A stretch of 64,000 nucleotides of DNA, taken from contig NZ_CP017014.1 of assembly GCF_001767395.1 (NCBI RefSeq), forward strand, positions 1,736,001-1,800,000. The letters run 5' to 3'. The notes beneath the pieces were generated by a model. That model worked only from the letters and a program-made list of their open reading frames with translations. It ran no database searches and was not told the DNA's origin. Positions within the stretch are counted from its first letter, which is position 1. The number at the start of each line of letters is the position of its first letter. A program made the translations under genes and the position numbers. This document shows positions 16,029 through 24,984 of this stretch, piece after piece. This DNA comes from Rhodococcus sp. WMMA185 (lineage in GTDB: Bacteria > Actinomycetota > Actinomycetes > Mycobacteriales > Mycobacteriaceae).

Positions 16029-17018
16029 GTGAACAGCAGCATCCCCGACGAGAACGTAGTTCGCATCGCCGTGGATCTCGCATGCCGGGCACCGTCGGTA
16101 CACAACAGCCAGCCTTGGCGGTGGAGGTACGCCGACGGGCAACTCGACCTGTATGTCGACGGCAGCAGAGTACTGACTTCGGCCGACCCCACGGGTCGGC
16201 AATTGGTCATCAGCTGCGGTGCTGCGCTCAATCATCTCCAGACGGCACTGACCGCGCTCAGATGGTCCACTGACATCCAGCGTGTCCCGGAAGGGCCACG
16301 CTCAGGACACCTGGCCTCGATTCGCTTCCGCCATGACGCTCGACCCCAGTCGCACGATTTCGATCTGCTCGCGGCAATCCGGCACCGCCACTCCGACCGT
16401 CGACCGTTCGGTCCAGTCAGCCCGAAAACCCCGCTGCCCGCTTCCCTGACCGACGTGGTGCACCACTGGCAAGTACACCTAACCGTTCTTGGGCAGGACA
16501 CCCGCCCGACGCTCGCGCAAGCGACAGAGATGACCGCGAACGTACGCAAGTACGATTCCGCATATCAGGCCGAGATCCACTGGTGGACCGGTCATTCTGT
16601 CTCGCAGATCGGCGTGCCGCCGGATGCCCTCGCGGCGGCGGAAAGCCGTGCCGGGGTCGACATCGGGAGGCGCTTTCCCGGCGGCCGAGACGGCGGTACC
16701 GGCACGAAGTTCGATCACTCGACGGTTCTCGTGTTGAGTACCGATACCGATGGTCGCCACGAGTGGCTCCGAGCCGGTGAAGCCCTCTCCGTCGTGCTGC
16801 TGGAATCGACGCTCGCCGGCCTTGCGACGTGTCCGTTGACCCACGTGACGGAACTCGGCCCGGCTCGGGAGATGATTCGTGACCTACTCCCCGACCGCGG
16901 ACTACCACAGGTTCTCATCCGGGTAGGTGTTGCCGAGGCGGCGAGTCCGCCCGGGCACACCCCGAGGCGACCCGTCGAATCGGTGTTCTCAGTGGATAGA
17001 CGACGCTCTGGTCGGTGA
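16029..17018 (+). CDS. Acg-like nitroreductase-family protein
   Basis: This 329-residue nitroreductase-fold protein resembles Acg (Rv2032), a DosR-regulon member thought to bind or sequester flavin rather than reduce nitro compounds. Visible motifs are ACRAPSVHNSQPWRWR near the N-terminus, RQLVISCGAALNHL, RHSDRRPF, and near the end GLATCPLTHVTELGPARE, LPQVLIRVG. The start is GTG 16029, with GGAGG at 16019-16023; a GTG six bases upstream is less well spaced. It converges on the hydrogenase operon, the stop codons being only 7 bp apart. Confidence 0.85.
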   Translation: MNSSIPDENVVRIAVDLACRAPSVHNSQPWRWRYADGQLDLYVDGSRVLTSADPTGRQLVISCGAALNHLQTALTALRWSTDIQRVPEGPRSGHLASIRFRHDARPQSHDFDLLAAIRHRHSDRRPFGPVSPKTPLPASLTDVVHHWQVHLTVLGQDTRPTLAQATEMTANVRKYDSAYQAEIHWWTGHSVSQIGVPPDALAAAESRAGVDIGRRFPGGRDGGTGTKFDHSTVLVLSTDTDGRHEWLRAGEALSVVLLESTLAGLATCPLTHVTELGPAREMIRDLLPDRGLPQVLIRVGVAEAASPPGHTPRRPVESVFSVDRRRSGR

Positions 17019-17025
17019 CAATCGA

Positions 17026-17514
17026 TCAGGAGCGGCCGTCCACGTTCTCCGGTGCCTGCCCGGTTGCCTCGTCGATAGCCGCGAGAACAGCCGAGACCGT
17101 CGATTCGAGGGCCCCGACCACTGCTGGTGAGAGTCCGCGGCCACAGCCCAGATCGGCAACCTCTACCGCGAAGATGATCATTCGGCGTGGCAGACGACCC
17201 AGCGCCTCACCGAGCCGGAGGATGTCGTCGAGTCGGAGTCCGTGCGTGCTGAACAGTCCTTCCTCTGTTTCGACGACCTCCTCCGGGGTGAGCCGGTGCA
17301 TAGTGCCCGGCCGAGGCGGTTCGCGTACGACGGCGTCGACGACGACGGCCAGGTCCGCACTGGTCCAGGTGTCGAGCAGAGCGGCGGGGTCACCCTCGGA
17401 TACCGAGACGCACACGTCCGATGAAACATGTTCCGCCACTTCTCGCGCCACCGACGGTCCGATCCCGTCGTCGCGGCGCAGGTCGTTTCCCAGTCCGATC
17501 ACTACGGTGTTCAT
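17026..17514 (-). CDS. [NiFe] hydrogenase maturation endopeptidase
   Basis: This 162-residue HycI/HyaD-type protease trims the C-terminus of the large subunit after nickel insertion. It has the N-terminal VVIGLGNDLRRDDGIGPSVA (nickel-sensing Asp in RDDG, residues ~15-18), the central VVVDAVV, and the later GLRLDDILRLGEALGRLP with downstream strand IIFAVEVADLGCGRGLSP. The ATG at 17514 overlaps the large-subunit stop (ATGA), so it is the last gene of the hydrogenase operon. A longer upstream reading lies inside hyhL and is rejected. Confidence 0.92.
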   Translation of the reverse strand: MNTVVIGLGNDLRRDDGIGPSVAREVAEHVSSDVCVSVSEGDPAALLDTWTSADLAVVVDAVVREPPRPGTMHRLTPEEVVETEEGLFSTHGLRLDDILRLGEALGRLPRRMIIFAVEVADLGCGRGLSPAVVGALESTVSAVLAAIDEATGQAPENVDGRS

Positions 17515-18803
17515 CGTCGATGGATCTTCAGGGTCAGAAAGTGGGTGGCGCACGAGATGCACGGATCGTAGTTGCGGATGGTGCGTTCGCACAGAGCGGT
17601 CAGTTCGTCATCGGTGAGCGTGAGGTTCTCATCGACTGTGCGACGCAGGTCGTATTCGATCGCGGCCTGATTCTGTGAGGTCGGTGGAATGATGCTCGCG
17701 GCGCTGATAAGTCCCGTGGGATCGAGTTCGTATCGGTGGTACAGCAGTCCACGGGGTGCTTCGCTGACGCCGTGCCCGACGCTGCGTACCGGTGGCCCGG
17801 CGATGAAGGGCTGCATCGGACGGTCGTATCGCTCGATGATGCGCAACGCTTCCTCTACTGCGTAGACGACTTCGACGGCACGGATGATGATGCTGCGGTA
17901 GGGGTTCCGGCACGACCCCTGCAGACCTGCGGCTGTGGCGGTCCGGGCGGCCATGTCTGTCAGTTGCGCCGAGTTGATCGAGTATCGGGCGAGCGGGCCG
18001 GCGAGGTACCTTCGCCCGTCGAGTTCGGCATGGAGCGCAGTCGAGTGCGGCACCTGGTGTTCAGTCACATGGTGTGGGAATTCGTCAGCGGTGCAGCGTA
18101 ATCCGGACGAAGACCAGATCTCACCATCCTCGATGGCGTAGCGGGAGTCGTCGTGGAGCGCGACCAGATCGTGGTCGAGTTCGATGTCGGGGAATTCGAA
18201 GGCCGAGACCCATTCGACCGTCGCCACGGCGTGATCGAGTGCCGTACGTAGTTGGTCGGCCAAGGGACCGAGTTCGGCCCTCGTCGGCGTGCGGTGGAAT
18301 CCACCGATTCGCACATTGACCGGGTGGATCGGCCTCCCTCCGATCAGCTCGAGGATGGCGTTGCCGGCCTTCTTCAACGCCAACCCTCTCTCGACGGCCT
18401 CGCGATCGTGCCGGGCGAGGGCGATCGAATCCGGAACTCCGAAAAAGTCGGGCGCATGGAGGAAGTAGATGTGCAGCACGTGGCTCGCGATCCACTCACC
18501 GCAGTAGAGCAGACGTCGCAGATCCAATACGGAGCGGTCCAATACGAGTTCGCAGGCTTGTTCGACGGCGTTGCACGCACTCACTTGGTAGGCCACGGGG
18601 CAAATTCCGCAGATACGTGAGGTGATGTCCGGGGGTTCGAGAAAATGGCGGCCGCGGAGAAAGGACTCGAAGAAGCGGGGCGGCTCGTAGATGCTGAGTT
18701 CGACGCGTTCCGCACGGCCGTCGTGGACGGTGACATCGACCCGACCCTCGCCCTCGACCCGAGCGAGAGCGCGCACGGTCAGTTCCCTATTCCGGGGCAC
18801 CAT
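17511..18803 (-). CDS. hyhL: [NiFe] hydrogenase large subunit, group 3b type
   Basis: This 430-residue catalytic subunit binds the NiFe(CN)2CO centre. The L1 motif [11 protein letters not shown] provides Cys65 and Cys68; the L2 motif [10 protein letters not shown] is at the C-terminus, followed by only eight residues for the maturation protease to remove. It fits the soluble NADP-linked 3b (sulfhydrogenase/Hyh) group rather than membrane hydrogenases. I chose ATG 18803; a GTG at 18842 would add 13 residues inside the small-subunit gene. The small-subunit stop overlaps this start by 17 bp. Confidence 0.92.
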   Translation of the reverse strand: MVPRNRELTVRALARVEGEGRVDVTVHDGRAERVELSIYEPPRFFESFLRGRHFLEPPDITSRICGICPVAYQVSACNAVEQACELVLDRSVLDLRRLLYCGEWIASHVLHIYFLHAPDFFGVPDSIALARHDREAVERGLALKKAGNAILELIGGRPIHPVNVRIGGFHRTPTRAELGPLADQLRTALDHAVATVEWVSAFEFPDIELDHDLVALHDDSRYAIEDGEIWSSSGLRCTADEFPHHVTEHQVPHSTALHAELDGRRYLAGPLARYSINSAQLTDMAARTATAAGLQGSCRNPYRSIIIRAVEVVYAVEEALRIIERYDRPMQPFIAGPPVRSVGHGVSEAPRGLLYHRYELDPTGLISAASIIPPTSQNQAAIEYDLRRTVDENLTLTDDELTALCERTIRNYDPCISCATHFLTLKIHRR

Positions 18804-19578
18804 GATGCGCGCCTGTCGGGGAGGAAGGGTAGGCCGCCACATTGAATGTGGCGAAGATTCGGTTGATTGAATCGTCGTTCATTCCACAGGTGCGTAGCCA
18901 CCCGGTCATGGAGGAGAGGTTCGGGTCGGTGGTGGGGCCAAAGCAGCCGTAGCATCCGCGAGAGAGCGACGGGCACACTGCGCCGCACCCGGCGTGTGTG
19001 ACCGGACCGAGGCAGGGTGTGCCTTCGGCGACCATCACACAGGTCAGGCCCCGTCTCTTGCATTCGGTGCACACGCTGGTGTTCGGGATGTTCGGCTTCC
19101 GGCCCGCCAGGTACGCCGTGATGACTTCGAGGAGCTGACGCCGGTCGATCGGACAGCCGCGGAGCTCGAAGTCGACTGGGACGTGCGCGCCGATCGCGGT
19201 CGACGTGGCGAGGGTGTCGATATAGCCGGGGCTCGCATAGACCACCGAAAGGAAGTCGTCGATGTCGGCGAAATTGCGCAGCGCCTGGATGCCGCCGGCG
19301 GTGGCGCAGGCTCCGATCGTGACGAGGAAACGTGATTGTTCGCGCACCGCGCGGATGCGGTCGCGGTCCTCGGCGGTGGTGATCGATCCCTCGACGAGCG
19401 ACAGGTCATACGGGCCTGTAACGACGGTGTCGGACAACTCGAGGAAGTGGGAGATCTCCACTGCTTCGGACAGGGCGAGCAGCTCGTCCTCGCAGTCGAG
19501 CAATGTCAGCTGACAGCCATCGCAGGAGGCGAACTTCCACACGGCGAGTTTGGGTTTGGTGGTTTGTGGTGAACTCAT
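18787..19578 (-). CDS. hyhS: [NiFe] hydrogenase small subunit, group 3b type
   Basis: This 263-residue electron-transfer subunit has [15 protein letters not shown] (proximal cluster Cys pair, residues ~18-22), [19 protein letters not shown] and a C-terminal Cys-rich stretch ([31 protein letters not shown]) for further [FeS] clusters. There is no Tat signal, so the enzyme is cytoplasmic. The ATG at 19578 shares bases with the stop of the flavin subunit (TGATG), a translational coupling. Group 3b is indicated by the four-subunit gene order. Confidence 0.93.
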   Translation of the reverse strand: MSSPQTTKPKLAVWKFASCDGCQLTLLDCEDELLALSEAVEISHFLELSDTVVTGPYDLSLVEGSITTAEDRDRIRAVREQSRFLVTIGACATAGGIQALRNFADIDDFLSVVYASPGYIDTLATSTAIGAHVPVDFELRGCPIDRRQLLEVITAYLAGRKPNIPNTSVCTECKRRGLTCVMVAEGTPCLGPVTHAGCGAVCPSLSRGCYGCFGPTTDPNLSSMTGWLRTCGMNDDSINRIFATFNVAAYPSSPTGAHHGAPE

Positions 19579-20420
19579 CACAACTCCGGTACCCGTAGGA
19601 GTGGTTGGGCGGTGGCGTAGTCGACGACGGGGCCGTCACGGCAGAGGAGGAGTTCGCCGAGTTGGCAATGCCCGCAGGTACCCGTCCCGCACTGCATGTT
19701 GCGTTCCAGCGACACTTGGATGTTCTCGGCCCCTACACCGCGATCGATCAGTGAGCTAGCGCTGAACCGCATCATCGGTTCGGGCCCGCACAGCAGTGCG
19801 GTGGTACATGCGGGGTCGATGGCCACGCGGTGCAATGATTCGGTGACGAAACCGACGGGTCCGGTCCACCTGGAGACCGGCTGGTCGATCGTCACTTCGA
19901 CTGCGATGGCGTCGGAGACTTGCCACGCGGCCAGTTCGCCCCGATACAGGATGTTCGAGGGGTCACGCGCACCGACGATGAGCGTGACCCGTCGGAATCG
20001 TTGTCGTGAAGCGAGCGCTGCCACCACCACGGGTCGCAGCGGGGCCAGGCCCAATCCCCCGGCAACGATCAGCAGGTCGGCACCCCGATCCACATCCAGA
20101 TTCCAGCCGTGGCCGAAGGGTCCGCGAACCCCGAGGATCGTCCCGACCGAAGCGTCGTGAATGGCCTTGCTCACCGCCCCCACACTGCGGACGGTGTGGG
20201 AAAGCCCGGAGTGGATCCCTTCAGGGTGTCCACTGATCGAGACCGCGATCTCGCCTACACCGTGGGCATACAGCATCATGAACTGGCCCGGAGCGACCCG
20301 CTGCTCGGGGACCGTGGTCGTCGGCTCGAGGATCAAGGTGGCGGTGTCGTGAGTCTCCGCCACACGGGACACCACCCGGTAGCCGGTCGGGGTCGCGCGG
20401 TCGTTCTGCATGCCGATCAC
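19578..20420 (-). CDS. Hydrogenase FAD/NAD(P)-binding gamma subunit
   Basis: This 280-residue diaphorase subunit is of the ferredoxin-NADP reductase/DHOD electron-transfer type and links the hydrogenase to NAD(P)H. The FAD-binding region is [13 protein letters not shown] with the ISGHPEG segment. The NAD(P) region begins [17 protein letters not shown] near 117. The C-terminus carries a [2Fe-2S] site, [22 protein letters not shown]. Its ATG at 20420 overlaps the preceding gene stop by 4 bp. The four-subunit set matches NADP-reducing 3b hydrogenases. Confidence 0.92.
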   Translation of the reverse strand: MIGMQNDRATPTGYRVVSRVAETHDTATLILEPTTTVPEQRVAPGQFMMLYAHGVGEIAVSISGHPEGIHSGLSHTVRSVGAVSKAIHDASVGTILGVRGPFGHGWNLDVDRGADLLIVAGGLGLAPLRPVVVAALASRQRFRRVTLIVGARDPSNILYRGELAAWQVSDAIAVEVTIDQPVSRWTGPVGFVTESLHRVAIDPACTTALLCGPEPMMRFSASSLIDRGVGAENIQVSLERNMQCGTGTCGHCQLGELLLCRDGPVVDYATAQPLLRVPEL

Positions 20421-20881
20421 TCACTCCTCCCACCGCTCGCATAGAGATCGAGCAGTCGGGCCCGCGTGGACTGCAAGCGGGCGATCAGCACGCCGGACAA
20501 CGCCCGCGTGACCGCGTAGGCGAAGCCCGGCTCGTCATCCACCATCCGCTCGAGTTCGACGATGTCGAGTTCCGCCGCGTCGGTGTCCGACGTTGCCGTC
20601 GCTGTGAACTGCCAGACCCCATGTGGGTTCAGCCAGGACCAGCCGAGGACGTCGCCGCCGTGCAGCGTTTCGAGCGTGACCGCGCCCTTGCCGGGGATCA
20701 CCGTGGTCAGGTCTACACTGCCGGTACCGAGCAGCCAGCATCGCATCGCAGCCTGGTTCTCCCGGAAGATGGATTGACCGGCGGCGAACCGCACGGGCGT
20801 GGTGAGTTCGGCGAGTCTGCTCCGATGTTCGCGCTCCAGTCCCGGCAGCGACGAGAACGCGGCGGGCACGTCGCTGTTCAT
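20417..20881 (-). CDS. Cyclic-nucleotide-binding-like protein of the hydrogenase operon
   Basis: This 154-residue single-domain protein has the cNMP-binding/Crp beta-roll: FAAGQSIFRENQAAMRCWLLGTGSVDL, then LETLHGGDVLGWSWLNPHG. There is no DNA-binding domain, so it is not a transcription factor. Similar genes occur inside actinobacterial group 3b hydrogenase operons, where an allosteric or assembly role is likely but unproven. I chose ATG 20881 because GCGAGGATCC precedes it; an ATG at 20902 is too close to GGAGG. It overlaps the iron-sulfur subunit gene slightly upstream of its stop. Confidence 0.8.
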   Translation of the reverse strand: MNSDVPAAFSSLPGLEREHRSRLAELTTPVRFAAGQSIFRENQAAMRCWLLGTGSVDLTTVIPGKGAVTLETLHGGDVLGWSWLNPHGVWQFTATATSDTDAAELDIVELERMVDDEPGFAYAVTRALSGVLIARLQSTRARLLDLYASGGRSE

Positions 20882-20894
20882 GGATCCTCGCTGT

Positions 20895-22061
20895 TCATGC
20901 ATCCTCCGGGGTCTCGGCCGGAAGCACCTGTGAAAGACGAGCCGCCTCCTCGGTGATATCGATGCCGACTGGGCACCAGTCGATGCATCGTCCGCACCCG
21001 ACGCACCCGGAGCTGCCGAACTGGTCGAACCAGGTGCCGAGCTTGTGCGACATCCACTGCCGATATCGGCTCTCCCCCGAGACCCGGACGTCCCCACCGT
21101 GCAGGTGGCTGAAGTCGAGTTCGAAGCACGACGACCAGTGCTGCCACCGCTCGGCGTGGTCCCCCGTCAGATCGGTGATGTCCTCGCTAGTGGTGCAGAA
21201 GCAGGTGGGGCACACCATCGTGCAGTTACCGCAGGTGAGGCACCGCGCGGCGACGTCCTCCCAGACGTCGGCCTCCCGCGCCGAGCGCAGTAGCAGCCGC
21301 AGATCCACCTCCGGCATCGTGCGTCCCATCCGATCGGCCGCAGACGTCACCGCGGTGCGGGCGTCGTCGACTTCTCCGACGGCCGCCGGACGGCGAGCGA
21401 CGTCGTCGAGGACCGAGGCTCCTTCGTCGGTGCCGATGTCGACGAGGAAGCGGTGGCCGTGCTCGTCGATGCGCTCGGTCAGTGCGAGGTCGTAGCCGGA
21501 CCCGGCGGCGGGCCCCGTCCCCATCGATGCGCAGAAGCAGACCTCACCGGGCTCGGTGCAGTGAGCGGCGACGAGGAACAGATGCTGGAACCTTCGGGCG
21601 GTCGGGCTGTCGGCGCTCGGATCCGGGCACAGAACCCGACGCAGCACAGCGATTGCCGCGAGGTCGCAGCCGCGGACCCCGACGAAGGCGTAGGGTCGCT
21701 CGTCCTGTGCCGGTGCCTCGTAGGTGCCGTTCCGGTCGACGGACCACAACTGCTGCCGCGGTGGATGAAGGAACCGCTTCCACGATTGCGGTCCAGCAGA
21801 GTGGCCGAAAACCGCGGCATCGTCTCGTCGCCGCAACCGATAGATTCCGGGTCCGGTCGTCACACCCCAGCCGGAGGGCAACTGAGCGCCGGATTCGAGT
21901 TCGTCCAGAACGATCGCCGAGTCGTGAACAGTTGGCCCGACGACACGATAGCCACGGGCGCGCAAGGCATCGATCAGCTGGTCGAGGCCGTGACGATCCA
22001 GCATGCTGTGACGGTCCACGCGCACGCTCCTCCCCGACCGGTCCGCTTCGGTCATCTCCAT
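20895..22061 (-). CDS. Hydrogenase iron-sulfur beta subunit (HyhB-like)
   Basis: This 388-residue protein carries two ferredoxin-like 4Fe-4S motifs in its C-terminal half, CLTCGNCTMVCPTC (about residue 275) and CVGCGRCIDWCPVG (about 356). Its N-terminal domain has the VGVRGCDLAAIAVL and CFCASMGTGP segments of sulfhydrogenase/anaerobic sulfite reductase A subunits. It passes electrons between the flavin subunit and the NiFe module. First gene of the leftward hydrogenase operon, with a DosR-like box 29 bp upstream. Confidence 0.92.
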   Translation of the reverse strand: MEMTEADRSGRSVRVDRHSMLDRHGLDQLIDALRARGYRVVGPTVHDSAIVLDELESGAQLPSGWGVTTGPGIYRLRRRDDAAVFGHSAGPQSWKRFLHPPRQQLWSVDRNGTYEAPAQDERPYAFVGVRGCDLAAIAVLRRVLCPDPSADSPTARRFQHLFLVAAHCTEPGEVCFCASMGTGPAAGSGYDLALTERIDEHGHRFLVDIGTDEGASVLDDVARRPAAVGEVDDARTAVTSAADRMGRTMPEVDLRLLLRSAREADVWEDVAARCLTCGNCTMVCPTCFCTTSEDITDLTGDHAERWQHWSSCFELDFSHLHGGDVRVSGESRYRQWMSHKLGTWFDQFGSSGCVGCGRCIDWCPVGIDITEEAARLSQVLPAETPEDA

Positions 22062-22089
22062 TGAGCCAGGCCCAGCATTCTCAAAACCA

Positions 22090-22103
22090 GGGCCGTTCGG
22101 CCT
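22090..22103 (-). promoter_or_regulatory. DevR/DosR-like box upstream of the hydrogenase operon
   Basis: GGGCC-GTTC-GGCCT (+ strand) follows the 5-4-5 DosR-box geometry. It lies 29 bp before the first hydrogenase gene. The homologous M. smegmatis Hyd3 operon is known to be DosR-dependent. Confidence 0.55.
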
Positions 22104-22125
22104 TTCCTCGGGCGCAGTCGGACCG

Positions 22126-22398
22126 CTATCCGGTCAGATGAACGCGGCTGTGGGTAGCTGCTTCCAGATCGGATGCTGTGGCCTCGACCAACTGGTGGGA
22201 TAGGTCGGCCAGAGCCCGGGCCGTGGCCAGTTCGTCCCCGATTTCGGGGATTTCGGGGTCATCCGGATTTCGGCGAGCCAGCCCGACCCCGACGAGTGTC
22301 CGGGTGTCGCTGGTGCGGAGCCGGGCCTGAGCTCGGGTCCTGGAGTCGTCTTCGTTTTCGTCGATGACGACGTCCACCGACCATTTCTTCTCGTTCAT
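22126..22398 (-). CDS. DUF1876 (Rv1738-like) dormancy protein
   Basis: This 90-residue cytoplasmic protein matches the Rv1738/Rv2632c family by its pattern WSVDVVIDENEDDSRTRAQA, then TLVGVGLARRNPDDPEIPEIGDELATARALADL. Rv1738 is one of the most strongly DosR-induced genes in M. tuberculosis and resembles ribosome hibernation factors in fold. ATG 22398 has GGAG about 9 nt upstream. It lies between the hydrogenase and WS/DGAT genes on the same strand, 36 bp after the WS/DGAT stop, so it may be co-transcribed with that gene. Confidence 0.9.
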   Translation of the reverse strand: MNEKKWSVDVVIDENEDDSRTRAQARLRTSDTRTLVGVGLARRNPDDPEIPEIGDELATARALADLSHQLVEATASDLEAATHSRVHLTG

Positions 22399-22434
22399 CT
22401 CGATCGTCTCCGTTCGGTGTGGTGTGGACGCCGA

Positions 22435-23850
22435 TCACGACGCCACGACTACTGTTTTTTCGGTTGTCTCGGCGCTCAACTCGAGGACCTCGCGGAACCC
22501 TTCCGCCACCGAGGCGGTCAGGGAAGCGAGGTCGGGGACGGCGTCGGCATCGGCATTGATTCCCACACAGCCTTGCGTTGTGTAGGACATCAATGTGACG
22601 TTGAGCGCCGATCCCAGCGTGGGACTGAAGGCGTAGTACCGGAGAATCTTCGCCCCGGCGACGAACAGCGGTACGGGAGATCCGACGACGTCGGAGGCGA
22701 CGAGGTCGACGTGTTCGAGCATGTTTCCGAGGATCGAGGCGGGAAGCAGATTCAGGACGCCGGCAATCATCGGTGACAGCGGGACCGCGGGCTCGTTGCG
22801 CCAGGTCTCGACCGTGGTATGCACGCGACGTATGAGTTCGGCCGGGCCGCCGGCATCCGTCGGCAGGACCATGCGGGCCAGGGTGATGCGGTTGCCGCCC
22901 ACCGGGTCGGTCTCGGTGCGGAGGCTGATCGGCAAGGTCATCCGCAAATTCGGGACCTCTGCGCCGTGAAATCGGTGATAGTGGGCCATCCCCAGCAGGA
23001 CGGCTGCGAGAAACGCGTCGTTGATCGTGCCGTCAGCGGCCGCGGCCGCTTGCGCAAGCGCCTCGACCGGGACGTCGAGCACTGCACAGCGACGACGTGT
23101 GCTGCGGTTGGTCATTACCGGTGACAGCGTGGAGACGATTGGCCGTGTGAAACGCATCGCGGAACCGGCCACGGCGACCGTGTCACGGATGGCACTTCTC
23201 GGAGCCCGCAAAAAGCGACCACCGCTCCGAACCAGTGTCGTCGGCGTCGTACGCGCCAGATCGCCGACGATATCCCGATACCAGGCCAAGCGGCTCGGCG
23301 GACCCGATGAACTGAAGTCGCGATTCTCGGGGTTCGCCCCATGCTCCGTTGCGTCTTTCCGTGGAGTTCCTTCTCGGGTGAGATCGACGATCTCCCGTGT
23401 GATCTGCATTCCGCCGACGCCATCGGTAAGGGAGTGGTGCACTTTCATCACGAGGGCGGATCGGTTGTCATCGAGCCCGTCCAGAACCGTGAATTCCCAG
23501 AGCGGGCGGCTCTTGTCGAACGCGGCCATTTGGGCTGTCCGGGCGAAATCGAGTACCACGTCCCATGACCTGGGTTCAGGAACGGTGAATCTGCGGAGGT
23601 GCCAGCTGAGGTCGAAATCCTGATCGTCGGCCCACCATGGTGGCACTGTGCCTATGGGGTCCGTGACCACTCTCCGTCGGAAGATCGGGACCAGGTCGAC
23701 CGCTCTGCGCATCATATCGACGAAACGGGTCTGATCGGGGCTGCAATCGAGCAACGCGACAGCGACGATGGTCGAGCGGAGGATCGGATCCTCCTCCATC
23801 CGCCACGACATGAAATCCGGCTGCGTCATATATCGAGTACTTGTGTTCAT
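22435..23850 (-). CDS. Wax ester synthase/diacylglycerol acyltransferase (WS/DGAT) 1
   Basis: This 471-residue acyltransferase makes triacylglycerol or wax esters from acyl-CoA, typically as storage lipid during growth arrest. The catalytic motif HHSLTDG is at residues 138-144, preceded by the family segment FDKSRPLWEFTVLDGL, and the NDAFLA helix follows in the C-terminal half. Length is typical of Tgs proteins. ATG 23850. M. tuberculosis Tgs1 is DosR-controlled. Only a weak box-like sequence (GGGTC-TGTG-GGCTC at 23913-23926) is visible upstream, so its regulation is unproven. Confidence 0.93.
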   Translation of the reverse strand: MNTSTRYMTQPDFMSWRMEEDPILRSTIVAVALLDCSPDQTRFVDMMRRAVDLVPIFRRRVVTDPIGTVPPWWADDQDFDLSWHLRRFTVPEPRSWDVVLDFARTAQMAAFDKSRPLWEFTVLDGLDDNRSALVMKVHHSLTDGVGGMQITREIVDLTREGTPRKDATEHGANPENRDFSSSGPPSRLAWYRDIVGDLARTTPTTLVRSGGRFLRAPRSAIRDTVAVAGSAMRFTRPIVSTLSPVMTNRSTRRRCAVLDVPVEALAQAAAAADGTINDAFLAAVLLGMAHYHRFHGAEVPNLRMTLPISLRTETDPVGGNRITLARMVLPTDAGGPAELIRRVHTTVETWRNEPAVPLSPMIAGVLNLLPASILGNMLEHVDLVASDVVGSPVPLFVAGAKILRYYAFSPTLGSALNVTLMSYTTQGCVGINADADAVPDLASLTASVAEGFREVLELSAETTEKTVVVAS

Positions 23851-23944
23851 GATCGACTCACTCGCTGGTCAGCTTCTGCTCCAGTGTCTTGTAGCGTGTG
23901 GGGTTCCTTCCAGGGTCTGTGGGCTCTTCCGTGGCAGCCGGTGC

Positions 23945-24841
23945 CTAACTCGCCCGGCGGCAGATCATCAGTGGGCGTGTGAGGTGATGGAGAAGGTTCT
24001 GGCTCGTCGATCCCAGGAGAGCTCCGACGAGTCGACCGTGGCCGTGGCTACCGACGACGACGAGTTGCGCGTCGTGGGAGTATTGGCGGATCAGTTCGGC
24101 TGGGTTGGATCGTTCGATGATGGTTGTTACTCGTAGATCCGGGTACGTCTCCTTCCAGCCGGCGAGGCTCTCCGCCATCAGCACGGATTGCTCGTCCTCG
24201 ACGACGGCCGAGTTTCCCGTTGTCGAGGGGGTGTGATGTCGCGACGTATGCCCGGGACCCCAGCCGTGGACGGCGAGGATTGGGACATCGAAGGTCGTCG
24301 CGAACTCCACCGCTGCGGAAATCGCCAGTGAGCTCAGCTCACTTCCATCGACCCCGACAACGACGGGACGATGGTCGGGTACCGGAGAAGGGGCGTCCGA
24401 ACTGAACACGGTGACGGGACACTGTGCATGGTTGACCACTCGCATGACCGTGGAACCGATGCCACGGGATTCCGCTGCCCCCGCACCGGTGGCTCCGACC
24501 ACCACCATGAATGCTTGCCGACTCAATCCCGTGAGGGCCATGCCGGCGGGCCCCGGATGGGTACTGCTGAGCACGGTGACTTCGGGAAACTCGCTCTTCA
24601 CGGCCAGTGCGGCCCGATCCAGGATCTCGTGGGCGGTTCGCTCGGCGTCTTCGTTGAATTCGGCTTGAAAGAGCGGTGCGGCCTCGCTGTAGTGGTACCA
24701 CGAGGTGGGCAGGCTGTGGGCCAGCTGCAGCGTCACAGACTTCCGATCTGCGATCGCAGCCGCCCACACCATCGCTCGTGTCGCTTCTTCTGAACCGTCG
24801 ACACCGACGACGATTGGCGGGCGTCGAGCGGCAGCATTCAT
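23945..24841 (-). CDS. Tandem-domain universal stress protein 1
   Basis: This 298-residue protein has two USP domains (residues ~8-145 and ~158-296). Each starts with the V(V)VGVDGS strand-loop, and each ends with an ATP-binding GATGAG...GST or GSHGHG...GST loop. Double USPs of this kind (Rv1996, Rv2005c, Rv2623) are DosR-regulon members in M. tuberculosis and bind ATP to slow growth. ATG 24841 with AAGGA 4 nt upstream. It lies between the two WS/DGAT genes on the same strand. Confidence 0.93.
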   Translation of the reverse strand: MNAAARRPPIVVGVDGSEEATRAMVWAAAIADRKSVTLQLAHSLPTSWYHYSEAAPLFQAEFNEDAERTAHEILDRAALAVKSEFPEVTVLSSTHPGPAGMALTGLSRQAFMVVVGATGAGAAESRGIGSTVMRVVNHAQCPVTVFSSDAPSPVPDHRPVVVGVDGSELSSLAISAAVEFATTFDVPILAVHGWGPGHTSRHHTPSTTGNSAVVEDEQSVLMAESLAGWKETYPDLRVTTIIERSNPAELIRQYSHDAQLVVVGSHGHGRLVGALLGSTSQNLLHHLTRPLMICRRAS

Positions 24842-24984
24842 TCCTTATCACCCCCGATACTCGGGTATGCAGGTGCGTTCGGCCGGGTGTACCGGATTGA
24901 GCGGAACAATTTCACTCTCTCAGAGGAAGTACCAACAGCGATAGAGGCAGAGGTCATCTGGCTGTATGCATCCTTCGACGGTGC

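Noticed and set aside
23913-23926. GGGTC-TGTG-GGCTC as a DosR box for WS/DGAT 1
   Set aside because: Only the geometry fits; the right half-site departs too far from KNCCY to count. The sequence GGTGC-GTTC-GGCCG (24872) before USP 1 was set aside for the same reason.
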